Assembly (NCBI RefSeq): GCF_003703475.1
Contig: NZ_RDQM01000003.1
Location: 124,001-188,000 of the forward strand
DNA: 64,000 bases
Source: Allofranklinella schreckenbergeri
GTDB taxonomy: Bacteria; Pseudomonadota; Gammaproteobacteria; Burkholderiales; Burkholderiaceae_C
Direction: 5' to 3'
Shown: positions 1 to 7,257 of the stretch, in pieces
Numbering within the stretch: the first letter of the stretch is position 1
Layout: every line of letters starts with the position of its first letter
Made by a program: the position numbers and the translations under genes
The notes under the pieces: model-generated
What the model saw: only the letters and a program-made list of their open reading frames with translations
Database searches by the model: none
Told to the model about the DNA's origin: nothing

Positions 1-1
1 G

Positions 2-67
2 GGCGGCGGGCGCTGGGCGCTGGATCGGCTGCTGCGGCGCGACCGCTGCGGCGCTAAACGGGCGTGA
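2..67 (+). CDS. C-terminal end of an upstream gene, possibly DoxX family (partial)
   Basis: Only about 21 codons lie inside the window, read in the frame that ends at the TGA at 65-67. The visible peptide contains GRWALDRLLRR, which resembles the C-terminal helix of DoxX-family membrane proteins (commonly G-x-G-x-x-S-L-D-x-L-L-x-R-R). A second frame stops at TAA 55-57 but gives only a low-complexity Ala/Arg peptide, so it is less attractive. DoxX-like genes often sit beside MNIO (DUF692) clusters that also carry an ECF sigma and anti-sigma pair, and such a pair follows here. The family call is a weak inference from a short tail. Confidence 0.3.
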   Translation, partial: GGGRWALDRLLRRDRCGAKRA

Positions 68-101
68 AGATGGATTTCGGGTGAAGGGGTTTTTGTTTTT
101 T

Positions 102-172
102 AATTCAAATGGAAAAAATTATGCCTTGTTTTGGCATGATGGTTATGAAATGATTTTTTCTTTGATGTGTAA
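102..172 (+). repeat. Dispersed AT-rich intergenic element, copy R1
   Basis: Left end ATTCAAATGGAAAAA, core TGCCTTGTTTTGGCATGAT, right end TTTTTTCTTTGATGTG. It lies between the partial upstream gene and the ECF sigma factor gene. It belongs to the 19-copy family described in the findings. Confidence 0.8.
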
Positions 173-313
173 ATAAACGATGGCCTCCACTCCCGATCTC
201 CACCAAGCATGTGCGCATCAGGGGCAAGCCCTGCAGACAAAGGCCGGGTTGGTATGACCAGTGCCGCCACAGCGACCCGCCGCCCGGATCGCGCGCACTA
301 TCATCGCCGCCCT

Positions 314-928
314 ATGACAGCCCATCCCCCTTCCCAGCCTGCGGCGCTGGATGTGCAAGCCCTGGCCGATGCCTGGCGCCAGCCCATGTTGCGCTTTGCC
401 TTGTTGCACCTGCAACCGCCGGAAGAAGCCGAAGACGCCGTGCAAGACGCCTTGCTCGCTCTGTTGGGCGCCCAGCCCACAGCGCTCACGCAGGGCGATC
501 CGCGCCGCTACCTGTTTGGCATCCTCAAACACAAAATCACCGACCGCCTGCGCAGCAAATACCGCCCAGAGGTGCTCTACCAGGAAGCCTTTGAAGACGA
601 GCTGGACAATGTGCTGTTCGATGACCGCGCCCATTGGCATGAAGGCGTGGCGCCAGCCTTGTGGAACAACCCCGAAGGCCAATTGCAAAGCCAGCAGTTT
701 CTGGCCGTGGTCGATGCCTGCGTGCACCGCCTGCCAGCCAAAATCGCGCGTGTTTTCAGCATGAAAGAACTGCTCGAATGCGACGCTGCCGAAGTTTGCG
801 AAACCCTGGGCCTGAGTCGCGCCGATTACTGGCAGTGCATGAGCCGCGCGCGCAAGCAGCTGCAACTTTGCCTGAGCCAGCATTGGTTTGAACAACCCCC
901 ACCGCAGCAGAAAGGCCGCCAACCATGA
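314..928 (+). CDS. ECF-type RNA polymerase sigma factor
   Basis: This 204-residue protein has the two-domain ECF layout. Region 2 spans roughly residues 20-85 (acidic AEDAVQDALLALL followed by RRYLFGILKHKITDRLR), and region 4 with its helix-turn-helix spans roughly 140-195 (CETLGLSRADYWQCMSRAR). It would direct core polymerase to a small stress regulon. The stop overlaps the start of the next gene (ATGA at 925-928), which encodes a likely anti-sigma factor, so the two are translationally coupled. No good Shine-Dalgarno sequence decides the start. ATG 314 matches the usual ECF length, while ATG 254 or 209 would add a low-complexity extension. The paired architecture resembles the neisserial NMB2144/NMB2145 system, an association from memory rather than a search. 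Confidence 0.85.
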   Translation: MTAHPPSQPAALDVQALADAWRQPMLRFALLHLQPPEEAEDAVQDALLALLGAQPTALTQGDPRRYLFGILKHKITDRLRSKYRPEVLYQEAFEDELDNVLFDDRAHWHEGVAPALWNNPEGQLQSQQFLAVVDACVHRLPAKIARVFSMKELLECDAAEVCETLGLSRADYWQCMSRARKQLQLCLSQHWFEQPPPQQKGRQP

Positions 929-1137
929 AGTGCGCCCAATACATTTTCAAGCTCACCTCCGGCCAGCTGGAGCAGGCCAGCGCCAGCGAACGCATGGAAG
1001 CGGCCTTGCACCGCCTGGTGTGCCGCCCATGCCGCGACTTCACCCAAAACGATGCGGCATTGGATGCCATCCTGGACGCGTACAAAAGCCAATTGCAACA
1101 GCCGCAACCGCCGCCATCAGCCCCATCCCGGGAGTGA
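925..1137 (+). CDS. Small zinc-motif (ZAS-type) anti-sigma factor
   Basis: This 70-residue soluble protein has the motif HRLVCRPC (H-x3-C-x2-C, about residues 29-36), the signature of zinc-binding anti-sigma factors. It has no membrane segment, so it would act in the cytoplasm by binding the ECF sigma factor encoded immediately upstream. Its ATG overlaps the sigma stop codon, giving strong coupling and near-equal production. The C-terminus is a Gln/Pro-rich tail. The sensing signal cannot be read from sequence. Thiol or metal stress is plausible because of the Cys pair. Confidence 0.75.
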   Translation: MKCAQYIFKLTSGQLEQASASERMEAALHRLVCRPCRDFTQNDAALDAILDAYKSQLQQPQPPPSAPSRE

Positions 1138-1205
1138 GGGCAAGCCAGCCATGTGTGGGGCTTTGCCTTGGCCTGCTGCGCTCAAGAAGCGCATAAAAAG
1201 CGCGC

Positions 1206-1232
1206 AAAAAAGAAGCCGCCCGAAGGCGGCTT
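1206..1232 (-). terminator. Intrinsic terminator of tRNA-Leu
   Basis: On the minus strand an 8-bp stem (AAGCCGCC / GGCGGCTT) closes a UUCG tetraloop and is followed by CTTTTTT. It lies 40 bp beyond the tRNA 3' end. On the plus strand it could also weakly end the anti-sigma transcript. Confidence 0.85.
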
Positions 1233-1271
1233 TCTAAGAGGAATTTCCATTTTGCGTAGAAATTCAATGGA

Positions 1272-1356
1272 TGGTGCCGGAGGCCGGAATCGAACCGGCA
1301 CGCCTCGCGGCGGCGGATTTTGAGTCCGCTGCGTCTACCAATTTCACCACTCCGGC
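1272..1356 (-). tRNA. tRNA-Leu (anticodon CAA)
   Basis: The minus strand folds as a class II tRNA of 85 nt including an encoded CCA. The acceptor stem GCCGGAG pairs with CTCCGGC. The anticodon arm is GCGGA-CTCAAAA-TCCGC, giving anticodon CAA. There is a long variable arm and a standard GGTTCGATTCC T-arm. An open reading frame starting at 1271 on the plus strand reads through this tRNA and must not be used as the cysM start. Confidence 0.97.
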
Positions 1357-1393
1357 AGGAATGCGAAGCCGTGATTATGGCACATTACAGCGC

Positions 1394-2296
1394 ATGAAAT
1401 TCCAAACTATTGAAAATATTGTGGGTCGAACGCCCTTGGTAGCTTTGCAGCGTATCGACGCCGATGTGTGCCAGCAGCGTGGCAATGTATTGCTGGCGAA
1501 GCTGGAAGGGCATAACCCGGCAGGCTCGGTCAAGGATCGGCCCGCGTTATCGATGATTGCCCGCGCGCAGGAGCGCGGTTTGATTCGCCCGGGGGATACC
1601 TTGATTGAGCCGACTTCCGGCAACACGGGGATTGCCTTGGCGATGGCGGCGGCCATCAAAGGCTATCGCATGGTGCTGGTGATGCCGGAGGATTTGTCGA
1701 TTGAGCGTGCGCAGACGATGAAGGCCTATGGTGCCCAGTTGATTCTCACGCCCAAGAGCGGCGGCATTGAGGCTGCGCGCGATGTGGCGCAGGCGATGGT
1801 GGCGCAAGGCAAAGGGGTGATGCTCAACCAGTTCGCCAACGCGGATAACCCGCGCATCCATTACGAAACAACCGGGCCGGAGCTTTGGGAGCAAACCCAC
1901 GGGCGCATCACGCATTTCGTCAGCGCGATGGGCACCACGGGCACCATCATGGGCGTGTCGCGTTTTTTGAAGGAAAAAAATGCGGCAGTGCGTGTCATCG
2001 GCGCGCAGCCGGGGCCAAACTCGCGCATTCCGGGTATTCGCAAGTGGCCCGAAGCCTATCAGCCAGCCATTTACGAGCCTGAGCGTGTGGATGAGCTGGT
2101 GCCCGTCGATCAAGAGGACGCCGAGCAGGCATGCCGACGCCTGGCGTGCGAGGAGGGCATTTTTGGCGGTATCTCCTCTGGCGGCGCGTTGTGGGTGGCC
2201 TTGCAGGTCAATGCCCAGGTGCGCAATGCCGTCATCGCGTTTGTCGTGTGCGATCGCGGTGATCGTTATCTCTCCACCGGGGTGTTCCCCGCCTGA
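1394..2296 (+). CDS. cysM: Cysteine synthase B (O-acetylserine sulfhydrylase)
   Basis: This PLP enzyme makes L-cysteine (or S-sulfocysteine from thiosulfate) from O-acetylserine. The 300-residue length fits CysM. The PLP lysine is K47 in NPAGSVKDR, followed by the PTSGNTGIALA substrate loop and the glycine-rich phosphate-binding GTTGTIMG. The start ATG 1394 gives the conserved N-terminus MKFQTIENIVGRTPLV. Earlier in-frame starts lie inside tRNA-Leu and are rejected. The next gene begins 14 bp downstream and ends in a TusA-like sulfur-carrier domain, so the pair may be co-transcribed around sulfur metabolism. Confidence 0.93.
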   Translation: MKFQTIENIVGRTPLVALQRIDADVCQQRGNVLLAKLEGHNPAGSVKDRPALSMIARAQERGLIRPGDTLIEPTSGNTGIALAMAAAIKGYRMVLVMPEDLSIERAQTMKAYGAQLILTPKSGGIEAARDVAQAMVAQGKGVMLNQFANADNPRIHYETTGPELWEQTHGRITHFVSAMGTTGTIMGVSRFLKEKNAAVRVIGAQPGPNSRIPGIRKWPEAYQPAIYEPERVDELVPVDQEDAEQACRRLACEEGIFGGISSGGALWVALQVNAQVRNAVIAFVVCDRGDRYLSTGVFPA

Positions 2297-2310
2297 TTTC
2301 TCACTCAACC

Positions 2311-3222
2311 ATGCAACATTACGAAGTTCGCTATTGCACCCATTGCGCCAGCGCCCTGGCCTGGATTGAACTGCAAGAGGATGGTGGCGCGAAGCAACGC
2401 CTGCGCTGCCCCACCTGCGGCTGGACGCACTGGAACAACCCCACGCCGGTGCTGGCAGCGATTGTGGAGCTGGACGGAAAAATCCTGCTGGCGCGCAACG
2501 CACTCTGGAAGGATCGCTTTTTCGGCTTGATTACCGGCTTCATGGAGGCGGGCGAAACGCCCGAAGAAGGCATTGCCCGCGAGGTGCTGGAGGAAACGGG
2601 CCTGGAGGTGTTGAGCGCCACGCTGGTGGATGTGTCCGATTTCCAGCGCAAAAACCAAGTGCTCATTGCTTACCACGTGCTGGCGCGCGGTCAGGTGCGG
2701 CTCTCGCCCGAGCTGTCGGAATACCAACTGGTGGAGCCTGCGCAGGCGCAGGCGTGGAATACGGGCACGGGTAAAGCGTTTCAGAAATGGCTGCGCGCGC
2801 AAGGCTATGAGCCGGTGGTGTTCGATCGCTACGCGCGCCTGGTGGCCGAGGCAGAGGCAGCGGGCGAGCATGGTGCAATCACCGTGCAGCCGCCCGCGCC
2901 CCCGTCTGGCCCGTCCGGAGTGCAAGGCACGGCGGCGCTGCCAAGCGGGGAGGGCGGTATGAGTGATAGGCGTGATATGGGCGATGACGTGGCCGCCGTG
3001 GCGCAAGAAGTGGATGCCAAGGGCCTGCGCTGTCCGCAACCGATCTTGCGCGCCAAGAAGGCTCTGGCTGGGCTGCAAAGCGGCCAGTTGCTGCGCGTGT
3101 TGGCGACCGATGCCGGCTCTTTGCAAGACTTTGCTGCCTTTGCCAAGCAAACGGGCAATGCCTTGGTGGAGCAGCACACGGATGCCGAAGGGACGCACCA
3201 TTTCGTGCTGCGCAGGCGTTGA
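2311..3222 (+). CDS. Zinc-ribbon Nudix hydrolase fused in frame to a TusA-like sulfur-carrier domain
   Basis: A single 303-residue frame holds two modules. Residues 1-40 contain a zinc ribbon (C9, C12, C33, C36) as in NudC-like enzymes. Residues 76-98 are a perfect Nudix box (G-x5-E-x7-R-E-V-L-E-E-x-G-L), predicting metal-dependent cleavage of a nucleoside diphosphate-linked substrate. A Pro/Gly/Ala-rich linker (about 190-220) leads to a TusA/SirA-like fold at about 233-303 with the CPxP motif CPQP; C241 is the likely persulfide cysteine. An internal ATG at 2959 has a good ribosome site (GGGAGGGCGG, 5-nt spacing) and would yield a stand-alone 87-residue TusA-like protein from the same frame. 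It may therefore be a true fusion, a dual-start gene, or two genes that recently lost their stop. Confidence 0.85.
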   Translation: MQHYEVRYCTHCASALAWIELQEDGGAKQRLRCPTCGWTHWNNPTPVLAAIVELDGKILLARNALWKDRFFGLITGFMEAGETPEEGIAREVLEETGLEVLSATLVDVSDFQRKNQVLIAYHVLARGQVRLSPELSEYQLVEPAQAQAWNTGTGKAFQKWLRAQGYEPVVFDRYARLVAEAEAAGEHGAITVQPPAPPSGPSGVQGTAALPSGEGGMSDRRDMGDDVAAVAQEVDAKGLRCPQPILRAKKALAGLQSGQLLRVLATDAGSLQDFAAFAKQTGNALVEQHTDAEGTHHFVLRRR

Positions 3223-3296
3223 GGCGCACCCTGAAATGCCTGATTCCGAGCCTGGCTCCAAAGTTTTGGTGCGGCTGTTCTGGATTTTGGTTGTTT

Positions 3297-3371
3297 CCAA
3301 ATCAAAAGATTTTTTGCTTTATGCGTATATTGCCGAAATAGGGTGATTTATTTTCCTATTGAATGGTAATT
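3297..3371 (-). repeat. Dispersed AT-rich intergenic element, copy R2
   Basis: Read on the minus strand it gives CCTATTTCGGCAATAT as the core and ends in ATCTTTTGATTTGG. It lies between the convergent Nudix-TusA and PaaK-like genes. Confidence 0.75.
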
Positions 3372-3377
3372 TTCAAG

Positions 3378-3421
3378 AAAAAAAGCGTGCCGCCCAGTCT
3401 AAACGAGCAGGGCGGCACGCT
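3378..3421 (-). terminator. Terminator of the ligase/ABC operon
   Basis: A perfect 12-bp stem (AGCGTGCCGCCC / GGGCGGCACGCT) with a 14-nt loop is followed on the minus strand by a run of seven T. It lies downstream of the last gene of the minus-strand operon (stop at 3504). Confidence 0.85.
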
Positions 3422-3503
3422 GTTTGGCAAAGGCGCTGAATGCGGCTGGAATAGACGCTGAAGCCTTCTTTCCAGGCCTTTGCTGCGTGTTTTTTTGGTT
3501 TGT

Positions 3504-4769
3504 TTATTGATAGCTGCGCGCGTCTTCAATGACTTTGCCGTCGTTGGGCAGGCTACCGGGGGGGAGCAATTCCACCTCGCCGCGCAGTTTGGTGACTTCG
3601 CGGATGGCATCGGCGATTTGATTGGCCAGGCCCGCAGCCACTTCCGTGCTTTCGACCTGGAGCACCATGTGGTCGTTGGCCATTTCGCCGCTGACAACCA
3701 GGCGCGCCTTGCCCACTTGCGGGAAACGTTTGATGATTTCCGCCACTTGGGCGGGGTGGACGAACATGCCGCGCACTTTGGTGGTTTGATCGGCGCGGCC
3801 CATCCAGCCTTTGATGCGGGTGTTGGTGCGGCCCGTGGGGCACTGGCCGGGCAGCACGGCGGAGAGATCGCCCGTGCCAAAGCGGATAAGGGGGTAGTCC
3901 GTATTGAAGGTGGTGACGACGAGTTCGCCCACTTCGCCCTCAGCCACCGGCTCGCCCGTGCCCGGGCGCACGATTTCCACCAGCACGTTTTCGTCCAGCA
4001 CCAGGCCTTCGCGGGCGCTGGTTTCGTAGGCGATCAAGCCCAGATCGGCGGTGGCGTAGCACTGGTAGGCGGCGATGCCGCGCTGGGCGAACCAGTCGCG
4101 TAGCGAAGGCGGGAAGGCTTCGCCCGAGACCAGGGCTTTGCGCAGGCTGGAGACATCGAGCTTGAGCTCTTGCGCTTTTTCAATGATGAGCTTGAGGAAA
4201 CTGGGCGTGCCTGCATAGCCTGCGGGGCGCAGCTCGGCGATGGCTTGGGCTTGCTGCTCAGTCTGGCCGGTGCCGCCAGGAAATACGGTGCAGCCCAGGG
4301 CGTGGGCGCCGGTTTCCATCATGGAGCCAGCGGGGGTGAAGTGGTAGCTGAAGCCGTTGTGGATGAGTTCGCCCGCGGTAAAGCCCGCCGCACGCAAGGC
4401 GCGGGCCATGCGCCAGTAGTCGGCGCGCGCGCCTTCGGGTTCGTAAATGGGGCCGGGGCTGGAGAAGATGCGGGGCATGGCCGCGCCAAAGCCGATGGCG
4501 GCAAAACCGCCAAAGACTTGGCTGGAATCTTGCGGCGCGGCGGCGCGGCGGGCTTTCTGGCGCTCCAGCAGCTCGTATTTGCGCGTGACGGGCAGGCTGG
4601 CAAGCGCGGCGCGGCTGGTAATGGATGCGGCATCCACGCCCTGGAGAATTTCGGCAAAGGCGCTGGCGTTGGTCTGGGCGTGGGCGATTTGCGCGGGCAG
4701 GGCGGCCAGCAAGGCGGCTTCGCGCGCATCGGGACTGCGCGTTTCCAGCGCGTCAAGGGTGGTGCTCAT
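3504..4769 (-). CDS. PaaK-like AMP-dependent CoA ligase family protein with degenerate A3 loop
   Basis: This 421-residue protein has the phenylacetate-CoA ligase fold: RAAGFTAGELIHNGFSYHF, the TPSFLKLI region, a YATADLGLIAYE AMP-contact segment and a C-terminal GRADQTTKVRGMFVHPAQV hinge. The canonical phosphate loop (SSGTTGKP in PaaK) is replaced by SSPGPIYEP at residues 103-111, so classical ATP handling is doubtful. The start at 4769 is set by the ribosome site AGGAGACAACC. The same site precedes the binding-protein and LivH genes, evidence that they are one regulated set. It is the last gene of the operon. The substrate is unknown; an aromatic or other carboxylic acid is suggested by family. 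Confidence 0.8.
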   Translation of the reverse strand: MSTTLDALETRSPDAREAALLAALPAQIAHAQTNASAFAEILQGVDAASITSRAALASLPVTRKYELLERQKARRAAAPQDSSQVFGGFAAIGFGAAMPRIFSSPGPIYEPEGARADYWRMARALRAAGFTAGELIHNGFSYHFTPAGSMMETGAHALGCTVFPGGTGQTEQQAQAIAELRPAGYAGTPSFLKLIIEKAQELKLDVSSLRKALVSGEAFPPSLRDWFAQRGIAAYQCYATADLGLIAYETSAREGLVLDENVLVEIVRPGTGEPVAEGEVGELVVTTFNTDYPLIRFGTGDLSAVLPGQCPTGRTNTRIKGWMGRADQTTKVRGMFVHPAQVAEIIKRFPQVGKARLVVSGEMANDHMVLQVESTEVAAGLANQIADAIREVTKLRGEVELLPPGSLPNDGKVIEDARSYQ

Positions 4770-4961
4770 GGTTGTCTCCTGTAGGGGTGTCCAAACTCGG
4801 TCGCAGCAAGTGCAGCGGCGGTTTTGGGGACACTCTTGTGATTTTTCTCTGTGGTGCAAAACGGCCCAAGGCTGTGCGCACGCAAACCCTGGCGGCCAGA
4901 GCGCACGCAATGGCCACGGGGCCGCTGGTTTGACTGGCGGGAACCGGACATCTGGCCGGCA

Positions 4962-5774
4962 TTAGGCCAGCCAGCGCTTGCGGCGTTTGTAGCTCTTGAT
5001 TTCGCGAAAGCTCTTGCGGCCTTCGCCGCCAACGCCAAGGTAGAACTCTTTCACGTCGGAGTTGTCGGCCAATTCGCGTGCGGGGCCGTCCATCACGATA
5101 CGGCCCGATTCCATGATGTAGCCGTAGTCGGCGTATTTCAGGGCCATGTTGGTGTTTTGCTCGGCCAGCAGGAAGGTGACTTTTTCCTTGGTGTTGAGGT
5201 CTTTGACGATGTGAAAGACTTCTTCCACGATTTGCGGCGCCAGGCCCATGGAAGGCTCATCGAGCAAGACGATGGAGGGGTTGGTCATCAGCGCACGGCC
5301 GATCGCGCACATTTGCTGCTCGCCGCCGGAGGTGTAGGCGGCCTGGCTGGTGCGGCGCGTTTTCAGGCGGGGGAAGTAGTTGTAAACCTTCTCCAGATTG
5401 CGGGCGATTTCGGCCTTGTCGGTGCGGGTGTAAGCGCCGGTAAGCAGGTTTTCCTCAATCGTCAAGTGGGCAAAGCAGTGACGCCCTTCCATGACTTGCA
5501 CCACGCCGCGATTGACCAGGTCGGCGGGCGAGAGGTTTTCGATGCGTTCGCCGCGCAGCTCAATACTGCCTTTGGTGACTTCGCCACGCTCGGCCTTGAG
5601 CAGGTTGGAGATGGCGCGCAGGGTGGTGGTTTTTCCCGCGCCGTTGCCGCCCATGAGCGCGACGATGCTGCCTTCGGGCAGGGTCAGCGACACACCTTTG
5701 AGCACCAGAATGACGTGGTTGTAGATGACTTCAATGCCGTTGACGCTGAGGATGGTGTTGGATTCTTGGCTCAT
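4962..5774 (-). CDS. livF: ABC transporter ATP-binding protein, LivF type
   Basis: This 270-residue ATPase is of the branched-chain amino acid (HAAT) importer class. Walker A is GGNGAGKTT at residues 42-50, the signature is SGGEQQMCAIGRAL, and Walker B is IVLLDEPSMGLAP. It energises import together with LivG and the LivH/LivM permeases in this operon. The C-terminus is about 30 residues longer than typical LivF and ends in a basic SYKRRKRWLA tail. It is separated from the upstream binding-protein gene by 132 bp containing a hairpin. The real substrate need not be an amino acid, because the operon also carries two ligase-family genes. Confidence 0.9.
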   Translation of the reverse strand: MSQESNTILSVNGIEVIYNHVILVLKGVSLTLPEGSIVALMGGNGAGKTTTLRAISNLLKAERGEVTKGSIELRGERIENLSPADLVNRGVVQVMEGRHCFAHLTIEENLLTGAYTRTDKAEIARNLEKVYNYFPRLKTRRTSQAAYTSGGEQQMCAIGRALMTNPSIVLLDEPSMGLAPQIVEEVFHIVKDLNTKEKVTFLLAEQNTNMALKYADYGYIMESGRIVMDGPARELADNSDVKEFYLGVGGEGRKSFREIKSYKRRKRWLA

Positions 5775-5819
5775 GGTGCGAGCTCCTGGGGGATGGAGGT
5801 CTGAAATGCTGAGGGTGAG

Positions 5820-5848
5820 GGGCGGGCTTGCAGATGTGCCGCCCGCCC
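5820..5848 (-). terminator. Intra-operon hairpin between binding protein and LivF genes
   Basis: GGGCGGGC (5820-5827) pairs with GCCCGCCC (5841-5848) across a 13-nt loop, with no T-run after it. Stable hairpins after a binding-protein gene often protect its mRNA or attenuate read-through. That role is inferred. Confidence 0.4.
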
Positions 5849-5906
5849 GTCAAACCGGGCGCGTGGACAGCTCAGGCACGATGCCTGGCCGCCCCCGCCA
5901 AGCCCT

Positions 5907-7205
5907 TTAGTTGCAGTCGCTGCGGCGGGTCACTTTCTTGTCCGCAGCGTATTTGTCGGCGTATTCCTTGACCAAGGGGCCTACGACTTTCTGGTCAGCC
6001 TGGTACCAGTCGGAGACGACCTTGAACTTGCTGCCGTCCCACTGTGCAATACGCGCCCAGTCGGCGCCAACGTGGTTGGAGCAGCTGGTCTTGAAGGGAC
6101 GTACGACGCCGTTAAAGCCCAGCTCTTTCAGGCGCTCTTCGGTCAGGTCCAGGTTCTCCAGGCCCCAGCGCACTTGCTCGGGGGTGACGGGTTTGCCTTT
6201 GCCGAACTTTTCCTGAGCTGTGCGGATGGCTTCCACTTGCAACATGGCGATGACCATGCCGCGGGTGTGCGCAGCTTGACCCAGCACATCGGCAGAGGAG
6301 GAGCTGCCTTGGCCCTTGTCGTACAGCTCGGCCTTGAGGGCGTCGTGGATGGGGCCTTTCTCGGCGGTGTTGTGGATGGTCACGGCGTTGTAGCCCTTGG
6401 CGCCAGCGCCCAGTTCCTTGACGTCGTGGTCAGAGCCAGCCCACCAGATGGCGTAGATCTTGTCGCGGGCGTAACCTGTGGCCTGGGCCTCGCGCACGGC
6501 GGTGGGGGTCATCACGCCTGCGCTCCACAGCAGCACGTAATCGGGGCGTTTTTGACGGATTTGCAGCCAAGTGGCTTTTTGCTCCACGCCGGGGGCGGTC
6601 ACGGGCAACAGCATCAGCTCAAAGCCGTCCATTTCGGCGCGTTTTTGCAGCAGCACGATAGGCTCTTTGCCATAGGGCGAGTCGTGGTAGACAAGGGCGA
6701 TTTTCTTGCCCTTGAGGCTGCCTTTTTCGCGCTTGGCGATGTCTTGCAGCATGGCGTCAGCAGCCGTCCAGTAGGTGCCCAGCAGGGGGAAGTTCCACTC
6801 GAACACGCCGCCATCTGCCGATTGCGACAGGCCGTAGCCGGGGGTGATGACGGGCATCTTGTCGTTGGGCGCTCGGTCGCTGACTGCAAAGGTGATGCCT
6901 GTGGACATGGTGTCAAAGCCGGGCGCGCCGCCGTTTTGCCCTTTCATGCGCTCATAGCACTCCACGCCCTTGGCCGTGTCGTAGCCCGTCTCGCATTCTT
7001 CGTATTTGAGTTTGACGCCGTTGATACCGCCGCGGGCGTTGACCAGCTTGTAGTAATCGAGCTTGCCATCAGCCCATGGCACGCCCAGCGGAGCGAACTG
7101 GCCGGTGCGGTACACCAGAGCAGGCACGTACTGCTCTTGCGCCTGAACGGCGGCGCCCGCGCCCAGCAGAGCCAAGGCGGAAAGGGTGACGAGGGTTTTC
7201 TTCAT
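5907..7205 (-). CDS. ABC transporter substrate-binding protein, LivK-like family
   Basis: This is a periplasmic type I binding protein of 432 residues with a clear Sec signal peptide (MKKTLVTLSALALLGAG, cleavage near AVQAQ at about residue 21). The body contains VYHDSPYGKEP and the WAGSDHDVKELG segment typical of this HAAT subfamily. The start at 7205 has an AGGAGACAACC ribosome site directly upstream; the longer frame to 7334 overlaps the promoter-proximal end of LivM and lacks a signal. It would capture the ligand for the LivHMGF channel. Ligand specificity is not readable. Co-localised CoA-ligase-family genes point toward a carboxylic acid. Confidence 0.88.
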   Translation of the reverse strand: MKKTLVTLSALALLGAGAAVQAQEQYVPALVYRTGQFAPLGVPWADGKLDYYKLVNARGGINGVKLKYEECETGYDTAKGVECYERMKGQNGGAPGFDTMSTGITFAVSDRAPNDKMPVITPGYGLSQSADGGVFEWNFPLLGTYWTAADAMLQDIAKREKGSLKGKKIALVYHDSPYGKEPIVLLQKRAEMDGFELMLLPVTAPGVEQKATWLQIRQKRPDYVLLWSAGVMTPTAVREAQATGYARDKIYAIWWAGSDHDVKELGAGAKGYNAVTIHNTAEKGPIHDALKAELYDKGQGSSSSADVLGQAAHTRGMVIAMLQVEAIRTAQEKFGKGKPVTPEQVRWGLENLDLTEERLKELGFNGVVRPFKTSCSNHVGADWARIAQWDGSKFKVVSDWYQADQKVVGPLVKEYADKYAADKKVTRRSDCN

Positions 7206-7257
7206 GGTTGTCTCCTTTGCGTGGTGGTGAAGAAAGGGGGTGTATGCGTGGCGGCCA

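Noticed and set aside
1271-1393. Upstream extension of cysM by 41 codons
   Set aside because: The extension reads through tRNA-Leu on the opposite strand; the conserved CysM N-terminus begins at ATG 1394.
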